Origin: Pseudomonas sp. BP8
Lineage (GTDB): Bacteria > Pseudomonadota > Gammaproteobacteria > Pseudomonadales > Pseudomonadaceae
Assembly: GCF_017875955.1 (NCBI RefSeq)
Contig: NZ_JAGINK010000001.1
Span: 501,001 to 565,000 of the forward strand
Length of the DNA: 64,000 nucleotides
Reading direction: 5' to 3'
Numbering within the stretch: the first letter of the stretch is position 1; every line of letters begins with the position of its first letter. The position numbers were made by a program, and so were the translations under genes. Below, one piece after another: positions 1 through 13,565 of the stretch. The notes beneath the pieces were generated by a model. That model was not told where the DNA came from. It saw only the letters and a program-made list of their open reading frames with translations, and searched no databases.

Positions 1-752
1 TGCTGCAGGCGCGGCCCGGCCAACTTGGCCGACAAAGGCCGGGCCAGCAGCAAGCCGAACACCGCGCCCGCTGCGAATGGCGCGCCGACCTGCCAGTGCA
101 TGACCCCAGAAAGGCTGGCGCTGACCACACTACCGGTAGCGACCAGGGCGATCACCGCCAGCGAGGTGGCGACGATGCTCTGCATGTCGAGGTTGGTGTA
201 GCGGTTCAACGCGGGAATGATGACGAAACCACCGCCCACGCCCAACAGCCCCGAGAGCAATCCAGAGGTGGCGCCAGTGACGGCTAGCGCGCGTGCGCAG
301 GGTAGGGTCCAACGCAGACGACCCTGCAGCGGGTTAAGCACGCAGGGCATGATCTGCCGCTCACCGCAGGGTGACTCACCCCGCAGTTCACGCGCCGCCT
401 TGCGCCAGATACGCAGGCAGGCGTATGTGAGCACGCCAGCAAAGCCGACGGCCAGCGGCGTATTGGGCAGGGTGTGCGCAAGCATCAGCCCGAATGGCGC
501 CGCGGCGATGCCAATCACAGCGATGAATAACGCGGCACGGTAGCGTACCCGCCCTTGGCGCAAACCCAGCACCGCACCGACGCCCGCCGCCAGCCCCACA
601 GCCAGCAAGCCGACTGGCGCTGCCTCGACCATGCTCAGGCCTAGGCCGAACACCAGCAGCGGTACCGCGAGAATACCGCCACCTGCGCCCGTCAACGCCA
701 GCACTGCGCCGATGAGTGCGCCCAGCCCGGCGCCCAGCAATTGATGCTCCAT
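1..752 (-). CDS. TauE/SafE-family sulfite exporter-like permease, partial
   Basis: The minus strand is open from an ATG at 752 to the window edge, giving about 250 residues without the C-terminus. The N-terminus reads MEHQLLGAGLGALIGAVLAL, followed by glycine/alanine-rich hydrophobic stretches with the GAGGGILAVPLL signature of TauE/SafE (DUF81) permeases, predicted inner-membrane carriers for sulfite or organosulfonates. The next gene upstream on the same strand encodes a persulfide-dioxygenase-like hydrolase 15 bp away. That pairing fits sulfide or persulfide detoxification, with the permease exporting the sulfite formed. The exact substrate is inferred. Confidence 0.8.
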   Translation of the reverse strand, partial: MEHQLLGAGLGALIGAVLALTGAGGGILAVPLLVFGLGLSMVEAAPVGLLAVGLAAGVGAVLGLRQGRVRYRAALFIAVIGIAAAPFGLMLAHTLPNTPLAVGFAGVLTYACLRIWRKAARELRGESPCGERQIMPCVLNPLQGRLRWTLPCARALAVTGATSGLLSGLLGVGGGFVIIPALNRYTNLDMQSIVATSLAVIALVATGSVVSASLSGVMHWQVGAPFAAGAVFGLLLARPLSAKLAGPRLQ

Positions 753-767
753 CTGCTCGTGTTTCCT

Positions 768-1652
768 TTAAAACCTGTTCAACGGGATCTTCAGATAGCG
801 CACGCCGTTGTCTTCCGGCTCGGGCAACTGGCCGCTGCGCATGTTGACCTGCACCGAGGGCAGCATCAGCACCGGCATGTCCAAGCTGGCATCACGCGCC
901 TCACGCATGGCGACGAAGGCCTCCTCGCTAATGCCATGGTGGATGTGGATATTGTCGGCGCGCTGCTCGGCCACGGTGGTGACGTAACGCAGCGCCCGGC
1001 CATTGGGCAGGTAGTCATGGCACATGAATAGCTGGGTCTGGTCAGGAAAAGCCAGCAAGCGGCGAATTGAGCGATATAGCGTACGCGCGTCGGCACCGGG
1101 GAAATCACAGCGAGCAGTGCCATAGTCCGGCATGAATAAAGTATCGCCGACGAATACCGCGATCTCGCCGCCATCCTCGACCATGTAGCTCATGCAGGCT
1201 GGGGTATGCCCGGGCGTGTGCAGGGCACGTGCACGCAGGTTGCCGATGAAGAAGACCTCCTCATCTTCGAGTAAGACGTCGAACTGGCTGCCGTCCCGGG
1301 CAAATCCGGGCTCGGCATTGAACAGCGTGCCAAAGGTCTTCTGCACTTGAGTAATGCAGGCGCCGATGGCGATGTGTCCGCCCAGTTTTTCCTTGAGATA
1401 GGCGGCCGCCGACAGGTGATCGGCGTGCACGTGGGTCTCGAGGATCCAATGCACCTTGGCACCGAGCGATTCGACCAGAGCGATCAGCTTGTCGGCCGAT
1501 GCCGTGCTGGTGCGGCCCGACTTGGGGTCATAGTCGAGCACGCTGTCGATCAACGCGCACGCCAGGGTCTGGCGGTCCAGGAGTAGATAACTGATGGTCG
1601 AGGTCGCTTCGTCGAACAGCGCTTCAACCAGAATATTGCTACCGATGATCAT
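768..1652 (-). CDS. MBL-fold metallo-hydrolase, persulfide dioxygenase-like (ETHE1/Blh type)
   Basis: A 294-residue metallo-beta-lactamase-fold protein. The metal-binding motif THVHADHL is near residue 73, a second histidine lies in LHTPGHTPACMSY, an aspartate in FVGDTLF and a further histidine in MCHDY. This pattern and length match ETHE1/Blh-type persulfide dioxygenases, non-haem iron enzymes that oxidise glutathione persulfide to sulfite. The TauE-like permease follows in the same direction 15 bp away, so the two probably form one transcript. No BigR-type repressor is adjacent, so regulation is not visible here. The fold is clear; the exact reaction is inferred from family and context. Confidence 0.82.
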   Translation of the reverse strand: MIIGSNILVEALFDEATSTISYLLLDRQTLACALIDSVLDYDPKSGRTSTASADKLIALVESLGAKVHWILETHVHADHLSAAAYLKEKLGGHIAIGACITQVQKTFGTLFNAEPGFARDGSQFDVLLEDEEVFFIGNLRARALHTPGHTPACMSYMVEDGGEIAVFVGDTLFMPDYGTARCDFPGADARTLYRSIRRLLAFPDQTQLFMCHDYLPNGRALRYVTTVAEQRADNIHIHHGISEEAFVAMREARDASLDMPVLMLPSVQVNMRSGQLPEPEDNGVRYLKIPLNRF

Positions 1653-1707
1653 CAGGCCTCCAGACCGTCGCTACTGACATCTCAGTGAGACAGTAATAAT
1701 TGACTGC

Positions 1708-2547
1708 CTACTCCTCTTTCTTCGTGCTCTTCAGTCTTTGAATTGAAGACTCGACATGTTTGATGCTGTGCTCCGGGGTAGGGAGGTCTTCAGGCATCGT
1801 GCCTCCAAGTTCGGCAATGGTCTCGCGCACTTTACTGCCCACCTCAAAGTGCACTTGGTTAGCTTGATGCTTACCTTGGATTTGGTCACGACGCAGTTTC
1901 TCTTCCGCTTGTGTTGCTCGGAACAGGTTAGCGGCCAACTCAGTCGATCCCATGTGATCGAGAATCTTATGGCTTTTTTTTAGTCCTTTACGCTGGTGAA
2001 TAGCTTTCTGATCCAGCCCGCCATAGAGACCTTGATAACCATGGTTCTGAAAGATGGCGAAATCCAGACCAGTCTGTACGCCTGCCAATTGGGCCGTTTC
2101 TACCAGCTGCTTATTGTGCTCGCGTAACTCGTTACGCAGAAGAAGGCGTTTCTGGTCCTCTTTGAGCCGCTGGAAGGAGGCGTCATCGGCAATTTCCTGG
2201 CGACGCGTCTGAACTGCAAAGTAGGTCTGTCCAGCAGCAATTACGGGCTTAGATGGGTCGCCGTTCTGGACTACCAGGTAGCAGGCGTAACGCGAAAGAT
2301 GGATGTCATCCAGCTCCCGCTGCGAGCCGGAGCCTATTGGGACCATTTTGTTGGCTTCGACAAAATGGTCCGATACCTCGTGCGAGCTCAGTGCGCACGC
2401 ACTCTTCGCTTTGTTGATGACATTTTCAAAGTTCCGCCACGCGCTGTACTCCAAGAGTGGAGCAAGCTCACGGGCAGACCAATACTCAAATCCCTCGTTC
2501 GTAAGGTGCTTGAGCCCTTCAAAGGAACGGTGCTGCTCACTCATCAT
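1708..2547 (-). CDS. dinD: DinD-like DNA-damage-inducible family protein
   Basis: A 279-residue protein with the N-terminal HLTNEGFEYWSARELAPLLEY segment of the DinD/BRO-N-like family, a central basic helical region (around residues 125-160) and a lysine-rich C-terminus. E. coli DinD is an SOS-induced protein reported to inhibit RecA filament activities; this assignment is by family only. Two adjacent ATGs (2547 and 2544) are possible starts. No convincing CTG-N10-CAG LexA box is visible upstream, so SOS control is not shown by the sequence. It stands alone between sulfur genes and gyrB and is probably an accessory insertion in this locus. Confidence 0.75.
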   Translation of the reverse strand: MMSEQHRSFEGLKHLTNEGFEYWSARELAPLLEYSAWRNFENVINKAKSACALSSHEVSDHFVEANKMVPIGSGSQRELDDIHLSRYACYLVVQNGDPSKPVIAAGQTYFAVQTRRQEIADDASFQRLKEDQKRLLLRNELREHNKQLVETAQLAGVQTGLDFAIFQNHGYQGLYGGLDQKAIHQRKGLKKSHKILDHMGSTELAANLFRATQAEEKLRRDQIQGKHQANQVHFEVGSKVRETIAELGGTMPEDLPTPEHSIKHVESSIQRLKSTKKEE

Positions 2548-2732
2548 CAGACCTCATTGGGTACTGGGCGGGATTTCACGATCAATCCTATCAGCCGTTT
2601 TGCGCTTGTAATTATCCCGAAATCCCTGAATACACGTTCTGCTGATTTGTATCGTGTTCATTCATCGGCTCCCCTTTCCTTTACCCTGGCCGGTAGATGG
2701 CACAGGGTAAGTGCTATGAAATTTATCGAGAG

Positions 2733-2761
2733 CAAAAAAAACCCTGGCCGAGGCCAGGGTT
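2733..2761 (-). terminator. Rho-independent terminator of gyrB
   Basis: Read on the minus strand, CCCTGGCC-TC-GGCCAGGG forms an 8-bp GC stem with a 2-base spacer (in practice a loop using inner stem bases) followed by a run of eight T. It lies about 40 bp after the gyrB stop and would end the dnaA-dnaN-recF-gyrB transcript. Confidence 0.9.
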
Positions 2762-2800
2762 TTGAGTTGATGAGCATCAGAAAACTCATCGAAACACGAA

Positions 2801-6329
<3,529 letters not shown>

Positions 6330-6344
6330 TAGCTCTGCTACAGA

Positions 6345-7448
6345 TTACAGACGCATCGGCATGACAACGTAAGAGGAATCGTCGTTACCGGCTTCCTGCA
6401 GCAGGGCACTGCTGTTGGAGTCGGACAGAATCAGACGAACCTGCTCCGTAGTCATGACACCCAGCACGTCCAGCAGGTAGCTCACGTTGAAACCAATCTC
6501 AAGCGAGCTGCCGTTGTAGTCGACGCTGATCTCTTCTTCCGCTTCTTCCTGCTCCGGGTTGTTCGCCTGGATTTTCAGTTGGCCGGCGGCCAGCTGCAGG
6601 CGGATGCCACGGTACTTCTCGTTGGACAGAATCGCAGTACGGCTGAACGCTTCACGCAGCGCCTGGCGATCACCGATGACCAGCTTGTCGCCGCCCTTGG
6701 GCAGCACGCGCTCGTAGTCGGGGAACTTGCCGTCGACCAGCTTCGAGGTGAAGGTGAATTCGCCGGTGGTCGCACGGATGTGGTGCTGACCAAGAACGAT
6801 ACTGACCATGCCTTCCGGATCGGTGAGCAGGCGCGCCAGCTCAAGGATACCTTTACGCGGGACGATTACCTGGTGGCGCTCGGCCTGGCCGATTGCGGCC
6901 TGCATGGAGCACAGCGCCAGACGGTGACCGTCAGTGGCAACGGCGCGCAGGGTATCGGTAGAGACCTCCAGCAGCATGCCGTTGAGGTAATAACGTACGT
7001 CTTGCTGGGCCATGGCAAAGCTGGTGCGCTCGATCAGACGGCGCAGTTTGCTCTGCTCCAGATTGCAGGTGAGCGAGCCAGGGCCTTCCTCGACCGTGGG
7101 GAAGTCATTGGCCGGCAGAGTCGACAGGGTGAAACGGCTGCGACCGGCCTTGACCAACAGCTTCTGCTCGTCGACCTTGATGTCGATCAGGACATCGCTC
7201 GGCAGGCTTTTGCAGATGTCCATCAGCTTGCGCGCCGGGACAGTGATCTCGCCCGGCTCGGCCGGCTCTTCCAGCTGTACACGGCCGACCAGTTCGACTT
7301 CGAGGTCGGTACCGGTCAACGACAGCTGCTGGCCTTGTACGACCAGCAGGACGTTGGACAGGACCGGCAAGGTCTGGCGACGCTCGACGACACCTGCGAC
7401 CAGTTGCAGGGGTTTCAACAGGGCTTCGCGTTGAATGGTGAAATGCAT
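6345..7448 (-). CDS. dnaN: DNA polymerase III beta subunit (sliding clamp)
   Basis: 367 residues starting MHFTIQREALLKPLQLVAGV, the standard length and start for the beta clamp, with three repeated clamp domains. It ends in SYVVMPMRL, the conserved tail forming part of the clamp-binding pocket. As a dimeric ring it tethers Pol III and other clamp-binding proteins to DNA. It lies 40 bp after dnaA and 15 bp before recF, in the classic origin operon. Confidence 0.99.
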   Translation of the reverse strand: MHFTIQREALLKPLQLVAGVVERRQTLPVLSNVLLVVQGQQLSLTGTDLEVELVGRVQLEEPAEPGEITVPARKLMDICKSLPSDVLIDIKVDEQKLLVKAGRSRFTLSTLPANDFPTVEEGPGSLTCNLEQSKLRRLIERTSFAMAQQDVRYYLNGMLLEVSTDTLRAVATDGHRLALCSMQAAIGQAERHQVIVPRKGILELARLLTDPEGMVSIVLGQHHIRATTGEFTFTSKLVDGKFPDYERVLPKGGDKLVIGDRQALREAFSRTAILSNEKYRGIRLQLAAGQLKIQANNPEQEEAEEEISVDYNGSSLEIGFNVSYLLDVLGVMTTEQVRLILSDSNSSALLQEAGNDDSSYVVMPMRL

Positions 7449-7488
7449 GGTCTAGTCCCTTGCCTTCAAATAGCTGCGCCGACGCCCA

Positions 7489-9015
7489 TCAGGTCGTCAG
7501 CGTGCGCAGCAGGTTCTTGTAGTCCTCGCGGATGTCCGCGTCGGATTCCTTCAGTTCATTGATCTTGCGGCAAGCGTGCAGCACGGTGGTGTGGTCGCGG
7601 CCGCCAAACATGTCGCCGATTTCCGGCAAGCTGTGGTTGGTCAGCTCTTTGGACAACGCCATGGCTACCTGGCGCGGACGCGCTACCGAGCGCGAACGCC
7701 GCTTGGACAACAAGTCGGAGATCTTGATCTTGTAGTACTCGGCCACGGTGCGCTGGATGTTATCCACACTCACCAGCTTGTCCTGCAGCGCCAGCAGGTC
7801 CTTGAGCGACTCACGGATCAGCTCGATAGTGATATCGCGCCCCATGAAGTGCGAGTGAGCGATAACCCGCTTGAGCGCACCTTCAAGCTCACGGACGTTG
7901 GAGCGAATCCGCTGGGCGATGAAGAACGCCGCATCGTGCGGCAGCTCTACCTTGGCCTGGTCGGCCTTTTTCATCAGGATCGCGACACGCGTTTCCAGCT
8001 CCGGCGGCTCGACAGCGACAGTCAGGCCCCAGCCAAAGCGCGACTTCAGTCGTTCTTCGAGGCCTTCGATCTCCTTCGGGTAACGGTCGCTGGTGAGAAT
8101 CACCTGCTGACCACCCTCGAGCAGTGCGTTGAAGGTGTGGAAAAACTCTTCCTGGGAGCGCTCTTTGCGGGCGAAGAACTGGATGTCATCGATCAGCAGC
8201 GCATCGACCGAGCGATAGAAACGCTTGAATTCATTGATGGCATTGAGCTGCAGCGCCTTGACCATGTCGGCCACGAAGCGCTCGGAATGCAGGTACACGA
8301 CCTTGGCATTCGGATTCTTCTTCAGCAGGTGGTTACCCACAGCGTGCATCAGGTGAGTCTTGCCCAGGCCCACGCCGCCATAAAGGAACAGCGGGTTGTA
8401 GCCGTGCTTGGGGTTGTCAGCAACCTGCCAGGCAGCCGCTCGGGCCAACTGGTTCGACTTACCTTCGACGAAGGTATCGAAGGTGAAGGTACGGTTCAGG
8501 TAGCTGGTGTGCTTGAGCGCACCTTCGACCTGCACCGTACGTTGCTCGCTGCGACCAGGAGCACTCGGCGCGACAGGCGTATCACCCATGGAGTCGAAGG
8601 TATGCCGCGAAGTCGGCTCTTCTACCTCGTTGACCAGCACCGGTTCAACAGCGGGAGCCTGTGCGCGCTCACTGGGTGCCGCGACCGAGGCCGGGTGAAC
8701 CTGCGCCTGGGCGATGGCCGCTGCGGCAGCACTCACTGGCGCATTGGGTGCGGCACGCGGCGCTGAGCTGCGACGGCTGCCTATTAACAAGGAAAGAGCA
8801 GGCGCGATGCCGCTGCCGTGCTCACCCAGCAGTTCGAGCAAACGACCCAGGTATTTCTCATTGACCCAATCAAGAACGAAGCGGTTAGGCGCATACACGC
8901 GCAACTCGTCGCCTTCAGCTTCGACCTGTAGCGGACGGATCCAGGTGTTGAATTGCTGGGCAGGCAGTTCGTCGCGCAGAAGCTCCACGCACTGCTGCCA
9001 AAGTTCCACTGACAC
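7489..9015 (-). CDS. dnaA: Chromosomal replication initiator DnaA
   Basis: 508 residues from a GTG at 9015 ([20 protein letters not shown]), chosen because AGGGGATATCC precedes it and it gives the family N-terminus; the longer frame to 9093 runs into oriC. Domain I is residues 1-90, then an alanine/proline-rich linker (to about 165), an AAA+ domain with [14 protein letters not shown] and LLIDDIQFF, and the domain IV helix-turn-helix with the DnaA signature [15 protein letters not shown]. It binds the DnaA boxes immediately upstream, so autoregulation is likely. Confidence 0.99.
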   Translation of the reverse strand: MSVELWQQCVELLRDELPAQQFNTWIRPLQVEAEGDELRVYAPNRFVLDWVNEKYLGRLLELLGEHGSGIAPALSLLIGSRRSSAPRAAPNAPVSAAAAAIAQAQVHPASVAAPSERAQAPAVEPVLVNEVEEPTSRHTFDSMGDTPVAPSAPGRSEQRTVQVEGALKHTSYLNRTFTFDTFVEGKSNQLARAAAWQVADNPKHGYNPLFLYGGVGLGKTHLMHAVGNHLLKKNPNAKVVYLHSERFVADMVKALQLNAINEFKRFYRSVDALLIDDIQFFARKERSQEEFFHTFNALLEGGQQVILTSDRYPKEIEGLEERLKSRFGWGLTVAVEPPELETRVAILMKKADQAKVELPHDAAFFIAQRIRSNVRELEGALKRVIAHSHFMGRDITIELIRESLKDLLALQDKLVSVDNIQRTVAEYYKIKISDLLSKRRSRSVARPRQVAMALSKELTNHSLPEIGDMFGGRDHTTVLHACRKINELKESDADIREDYKNLLRTLTT

Positions 9016-9622
9016 GGATATCCCCTGAGTTGAAAGCCGGATGAGGCAAAAGCAAACCGCCATTGTACCGGGCGAGCGGCTACTTATCCACATGAGACAG
9101 CGACTGCAACCATGACAAAGCTGCCAAATACTGCCCGAAAAGCCATTCGAGGCATGTGCATAAGCCCTGTGGATAAGCGCACCTAAGGGCTATGCACAAC
9201 CCTGGGCTCAAACCTGTTGATAACTCTGCTGTGGATAAACAGGCTTTTCATCCACAGCTTTTGATCAGGCGCAGCACAGCCGCAGCACGCCTTGTGGACA
9301 ACCTTTCTGATCTCTGTACAGTTGATGAATAAAGGCCTCTAGCAGGTTATCCACAGAAAAGTGGCTGTATAAGATCTATAAGTTATTCAGAAAAGCTTTA
9401 TATATTCCTCTTTTATTTTTTCATCTTGTTCACGTTTCGAGATCCGGGCAAGCCTGTCTGTCTGACCTGTCGATCCCTCCTCTAGAAGCCATGTGGACGT
9501 GATGCCATCCATAAGGAAAGGCTGGTTGGAAATTGACCTATTGGCTTGCTTTCTCTAGAATCGCCGATCTCTTAAAACGGGGGCCATTCCGGCCCGTAGT
9601 CGACGAACCCAGGTAACACGCC
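9016..9622. other. oriC: oriC: chromosomal replication origin between dnaA and rpmH
   Basis: A 607-bp intergenic region. Exact TTATCCACA boxes: 9084-9092 (+), 9168-9176 (-), 9230-9238 (-) and 9347-9355 (+). Related boxes: TGTGCATAA 9155-9163, CTATGCACA 9190-9198, TGTTGATAA 9215-9223, TCATCCACA 9248-9256 and TGTGGACAA 9293-9301. An AT-rich stretch from about 9370 to 9425 (TATAAGTTATTC, TTTATATATTCC, TTTTATTTTTTC) follows the last box and is the likely unwinding element. The rest up to 9622 holds the rpmH leader and promoter. Location and composition match the known Pseudomonas origin. Confidence 0.93.
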
Positions 9623-9757
9623 ATGAAACGTACTTTCCAACCAAGCACCATCAAGCGCGCGCGCACCCACGGCTTCCGTGCCCGTATGGCCACCAAGAAC
9701 GGCCGCGCTGTTCTGTCGCGTCGTCGTGCCAAAGGCCGTAAGCGTCTGGCCGTTTGA
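9623..9757 (+). CDS. rpmH: 50S ribosomal protein L34
   Basis: A 44-residue protein, [20 protein letters not shown] followed by a basic tail ending KGRKRLAV. It shows the invariant L34 sequence, a very basic peptide of the large ribosomal subunit. It is the first gene to the right of oriC, transcribed away from it, and starts the rpmH-rnpA-yidD-yidC-mnmE run. Confidence 0.99.
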
Positions 9758-9770
9758 TTTTTCGGCACAG

Positions 9771-10175
9771 GTGGTGAGTCAGGACTTCAGTCGGGAAAAG
9801 CGACTGCTTACACCCCGGCATTTCAAAGCGGTCTTCGACTCGCCCACCGGCAAGGTTCCAGGTAAAAGCCTGCTTATCCTTGCCCGCGAGAACGGCCTCG
9901 ATCACCCGCGCCTCGGCTTGGTGATCGGCAAGAAGAGCGTCAAGCTCGCCGTTCAACGCAATCGGCTCAAACGCTTGATGCGCGATTCCTTTCGCCTGAA
10001 CCAGCAGATGATTGCTGGCCTGGATATCGTGATCGTCGCGCGCAAGGGCTTGGGTGAGATAGAAAACCCAGAATTGCACCAACACTTTGGCAAGCTCTGG
10101 AAGCGCCTCGCTCGTAGTCGGCCCTCTCCAGCGGTTCCTGCCGATTCTGCAGGGGTAGACAGTCACGATGCGTAA
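9771..10175 (+). CDS. rnpA: Ribonuclease P protein component
   Basis: 134 residues from a GTG at 9771 (an adjacent GTG at 9774 is equally possible), beginning [20 protein letters not shown]. The RNP motif [22 protein letters not shown] and the basic surface typical of RnpA are present. It assists the M1 RNA in maturing tRNA 5' ends. It starts 13 bp after rpmH, and its 3' end overlaps yidD by 8 bp, indicating translational coupling. Confidence 0.97.
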   Translation: MVSQDFSREKRLLTPRHFKAVFDSPTGKVPGKSLLILARENGLDHPRLGLVIGKKSVKLAVQRNRLKRLMRDSFRLNQQMIAGLDIVIVARKGLGEIENPELHQHFGKLWKRLARSRPSPAVPADSAGVDSHDA

Positions 10176-10413
10176 ACTGGCACTCGTTCCGATCCAGTTT
10201 TACCGTTACGCCATTAGTCCCCTGATGGCCAGTCACTGTCGTTTCTACCCCAGTTGCTCCTGTTACGCTCTTGAAGCCATTGAAAACCATGGCCTCTGGC
10301 GTGGTGGGTGGCTAACCGTTCGTCGCCTGGGGCGTTGTCATCCGTGGAACGACGGCGGTTTCGATCCCGTCCCACCCGCTCCCTCCTCCCGAACTTCTTC
10401 GATAGCCGAGTAA
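10168..10413 (+). CDS. yidD: Membrane protein insertion efficiency factor YidD
   Basis: 81 residues with the family pattern: YRYAISPL, then [19 protein letters not shown] with clustered cysteines, and [15 protein letters not shown]. It is an inner-membrane-associated small protein that aids YidC-dependent insertion. The start overlaps the end of rnpA by 8 bp and the stop lies 2 bp before yidC. Confidence 0.97.
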   Translation: MRKLALVPIQFYRYAISPLMASHCRFYPSCSCYALEAIENHGLWRGGWLTVRRLGRCHPWNDGGFDPVPPAPSSRTSSIAE

Positions 10414-10415
10414 TC

Positions 10416-12101
10416 ATGGATATTAAACGCACGATCCTGATCGTCGCCCTGGCAATCGTGGCCTACGTGCTGGTCCTCAAATGGAACCAGGACTACGGTC
10501 AGGCTGCTTTGCCGACTCAGCATGCTGCTGCCAGCAACGCTAACCCGGCCCTGCCGGATACCGTGCCGGCCGCGGGCAATAACGGCGCCAGCGCCGATGT
10601 GCCGAGCGCCAATGCCGATGGCAGCCCAGCCGAATTGGCTCCGGTCGCCGTCAGCAAGGACCTGATCCGGGTCAAGACCGACGTCCTTGAGCTGGCTATC
10701 GATCCAGTGGGTGGCGACATCGTCCAGCTGTCCCTGCCTGAGTACCCTCGTCGCCAGGACCATCCGGACATTCCGTTCCAGCTGTTCGACAACGGCAACG
10801 AGCGTACCTACCTGGCCCAGAGCGGCCTGACCGGCACCAACGGTCCGGATGCCCGTTCGTCGGGTCGTCCACTGTATGCTGCCGAGCAGAAGAGCTTCCA
10901 ACTGGCTGATGGCCAGGAGCAGCTGGTCGTCGACCTGAAGTTCAGCGAGAACGGCGTCAACTACATCAAGCGCTTCAGCTTCAAGCGCGGTGAGTACGAC
11001 CTGACCGTCAGCTACCTGATCGACAACCAGAGCGCTCAGGCCTGGTCGGGCAACATGTTTGCCCAACTCAAGCGTGATGCAAGCTCCGATCCGTCTTCGA
11101 GCACGGCCACCGGTACCGCGACCTACCTGGGCGCCGCCCTGTGGACGCCATCCGAGCCGTACAAGAAAGTGTCGATGAAAGACATCGACAAGGGCAGCCT
11201 GAAAGAAACCGTTTCCGGCGGTTGGGTAGCCTGGCTGCAACACTACTTCGTGACTGCGTGGATTCCGGCCAAGTCGGATAACAACGTGCTGCAGACGCGC
11301 AAGGACAGCCAAGGCAACTACATCATCGGCTACACCGGCCCGGCGCTCAGCGTACCTGCCGGTGGCAAGGTCGAAACCAGTGCCATGCTGTATGCCGGTC
11401 CGAAGATTCAGTCCAAGCTCAAGGAGTTGTCCCCAGGCCTGGAACTGACTGTCGACTACGGCTTCCTGTGGTTCATTGCCCAGCCGATCTTCTGGCTGCT
11501 GCAACATATCCACAGCCTGCTAGGTAACTGGGGCTGGTCGATTATCGTGCTGACCATGCTCATCAAGGGCCTGTTCTTCCCGCTGTCGGCTGCCAGCTAC
11601 CGTTCCATGGCGCGTATGCGTGCCGTTTCGCCAAAACTGGCCGCACTGAAGGAACGCTTCGGTGACGATCGCCAGAAGATGTCCCAGGCGATGATGGAGC
11701 TGTACAAGAAAGAGAAGATCAATCCGCTGGGCGGCTGCCTGCCGATCCTGGTACAGATGCCGGTATTCCTGGCCTTGTACTGGGTACTGCTGGAAAGCGT
11801 CGAGATGCGCCAGACCCCTTGGATGCTGTGGATTACCGACCTGTCGATCAAGGATCCGTTCTTCATCCTGCCGATCATCATGGGCGCTACCATGTTCATC
11901 CAGCAGCGTCTGAACCCGACTCCGCCGGATCCGATGCAGGCCAAGGTGATGAAAATGATGCCAATCATCTTCACCTTCTTCTTCCTGTGGTTCCCGGCTG
12001 GTCTGGTGCTGTACTGGGTTGTGAACAACTGCCTGTCGATTTCGCAGCAGTGGTACATCACCCGCAGCATCGAAGCAGCGGCCAAGAAGGCTGCCGCCTG
12101 A
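10416..12101 (+). CDS. yidC: Membrane protein insertase YidC
   Basis: 561 residues from the ATG at 10416 (MDIKRTILIVALAIVAYVLV). An N-terminal transmembrane anchor is followed by a low-complexity Ala/Asn linker and a periplasmic beta-sandwich domain (about 80-340). The conserved five-helix core starts at YGFLWFIAQPIFWLLQ and includes the cytoplasmic hairpin (SPKLAALKERFGDDRQKMSQ). This is the standard Gram-negative architecture. It inserts inner-membrane proteins alone or with SecYEG. A strong hairpin terminator follows 26 bp after the stop. Confidence 0.99.
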   Translation: MDIKRTILIVALAIVAYVLVLKWNQDYGQAALPTQHAAASNANPALPDTVPAAGNNGASADVPSANADGSPAELAPVAVSKDLIRVKTDVLELAIDPVGGDIVQLSLPEYPRRQDHPDIPFQLFDNGNERTYLAQSGLTGTNGPDARSSGRPLYAAEQKSFQLADGQEQLVVDLKFSENGVNYIKRFSFKRGEYDLTVSYLIDNQSAQAWSGNMFAQLKRDASSDPSSSTATGTATYLGAALWTPSEPYKKVSMKDIDKGSLKETVSGGWVAWLQHYFVTAWIPAKSDNNVLQTRKDSQGNYIIGYTGPALSVPAGGKVETSAMLYAGPKIQSKLKELSPGLELTVDYGFLWFIAQPIFWLLQHIHSLLGNWGWSIIVLTMLIKGLFFPLSAASYRSMARMRAVSPKLAALKERFGDDRQKMSQAMMELYKKEKINPLGGCLPILVQMPVFLALYWVLLESVEMRQTPWMLWITDLSIKDPFFILPIIMGATMFIQQRLNPTPPDPMQAKVMKMMPIIFTFFFLWFPAGLVLYWVVNNCLSISQQWYITRSIEAAAKKAAA

Positions 12102-12126
12102 CAGGCTACTGAGCTAGCCTGTGAAT

Positions 12127-12154
12127 AAAAACGCCCCCTAGTGGGGCGTTTTTG
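12127..12154 (+). terminator. Terminator after yidC
   Basis: ACGCCCC-CTAGT-GGGGCGT makes a 7-bp GC stem flanked by AAAA on the left and TTTTT on the right, so it can act in both directions. It separates yidC from mnmE. Confidence 0.9.
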
Positions 12155-12194
12155 CTATCTGTCTTTTTGAATTTCGTCGTTGAGGCTTGCGAGC

Positions 12195-13565
12195 ATGAAC
12201 ACTGTGCGTGAAACCATCGCTGCCATTGCCACCGCCCAAGGCCGCGGTGGCGTCGGTATCGTCAGACTGTCCGGGCCGCTGGCGAGCCAAGCTGGGCAGG
12301 CTATTACCGGGCGTAATCTGACGCCCCGGCATGCCCACTATGGGCCGTTCCGCGACCAGGAAGGGCTGGTGCTGGACGAAGGCATCGTGTTGTTCTTCCC
12401 TGGGCCGAACTCGTTTACCGGCGAGGACGTTCTCGAATTGCAGGGCCATGGCGGTCCGGTGGTGATGGACATGCTCCTGCAACGTTGCCTGCAGTTGGGC
12501 TGCCGTCTGGCCCGGCCGGGTGAGTTCAGTGAGCGCGCATTCCTCAACGACAAGCTCGACCTGGCGCAAGCCGAAGCCATCGCCGACCTGATCGAGGCCA
12601 GTTCGACCCAAGCCGCACGCAATGCCTTGCGCTCGCTCCAGGGCGAATTCTCCAAGCGCGTGCACAGCCTCACCGAGGCACTGATCGCACTGCGTATCTA
12701 CGTCGAGGCGGCGATCGACTTCCCTGAAGAAGAAATCGATTTCCTTGCCGATGGCCATGTGTTGTCCATGCTTGATGCGGTTCGTGGGGAGTTGTCCACA
12801 GTGCAGAAGGAAGCCGGGCAGGGTGCCTTGCTCCGTGACGGCATGAACGTGGTGATCGCTGGCCGGCCCAATGCCGGCAAGTCGAGCCTGCTCAACCGCC
12901 TGGCCGGGCGCGAAGCGGCCATCGTTACCGACATCGCCGGCACCACCCGGGATATCCTCCGTGAACATATCCACATCGATGGCATGCCGCTGCACGTGGT
13001 CGATACCGCAGGCCTGCGCGACACCGATGACCAGGTGGAAAAGATCGGCGTTGAACGCGCACTGAAGGCAATCAGCGAGGCGGACCGGGTGCTGCTGGTG
13101 GTAGACAGCACTGCCCCTGAAGCCGCGGATCCGTTCGCCCTGTGGCCAGAGTTCCTCGACCAGCGGCCGGACCCGGCCAAGGTCACCTTGATCCGCAACA
13201 AAGCCGATCTCAGTGGCGAAGTTGTCGCGGTAGAGCAGTGTGAAGATGGCCATGTGACGATCACCCTCAGCGCCAAGGGCGACGATGCAGGGCTCGAGCT
13301 GCTGCGCGATCACCTCAAGTCCTGCATGGGCTATGAACAGACCGCTGAGAGCAGCTTCAGCGCCCGTCGTCGGCATCTGGAAGCCCTGCGTACCGCCAGT
13401 AGCCATCTGGAGCATGGCCGTGACCAACTGACCCTGGCAGGTGCCGGCGAGTTGCTGGCAGAAGACCTGCGCCAGGCTCAGCAGGCGCTGGGCGAGATCA
13501 CCGGGGCGTTCAGCTCTGATGATCTGCTGGGGCGTATCTTTTCCAGCTTCTGCATCGGCAAGTGA
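12195..13565 (+). CDS. mnmE: tRNA modification GTPase MnmE
   Basis: 456 residues from the ATG at 12195 ([20 protein letters not shown]); the frame extends five codons further but this is the family start. The N-terminal formyl-tetrahydrofolate-binding domain is followed by an embedded G domain (G1 [10 protein letters not shown]3 DTAGLRD, G4 NKAD) and the C-terminal FCIGK with the cysteine conserved in MnmE. With MnmG it makes the cmnm5 group on wobble uridine 34 of certain tRNAs. Partner mnmG follows after a 600-bp DnaA-box-rich gap. Confidence 0.99.
   Translation: MNTVRETIAAIATAQGRGGVGIVRLSGPLASQAGQAITGRNLTPRHAHYGPFRDQEGLVLDEGIVLFFPGPNSFTGEDVLELQGHGGPVVMDMLLQRCLQLGCRLARPGEFSERAFLNDKLDLAQAEAIADLIEASSTQAARNALRSLQGEFSKRVHSLTEALIALRIYVEAAIDFPEEEIDFLADGHVLSMLDAVRGELSTVQKEAGQGALLRDGMNVVIAGRPNAGKSSLLNRLAGREAAIVTDIAGTTRDILREHIHIDGMPLHVVDTAGLRDTDDQVEKIGVERALKAISEADRVLLVVDSTAPEAADPFALWPEFLDQRPDPAKVTLIRNKADLSGEVVAVEQCEDGHVTITLSAKGDDAGLELLRDHLKSCMGYEQTAESSFSARRRHLEALRTASSHLEHGRDQLTLAGAGELLAEDLRQAQQALGEITGAFSSDDLLGRIFSSFCIGK

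Noticed and set aside
2548..2740. Possible LexA box upstream of dinD
   Set aside because: Only CTGAATACACGTTCTG is near, which lacks the CTG-N10-CAG form.
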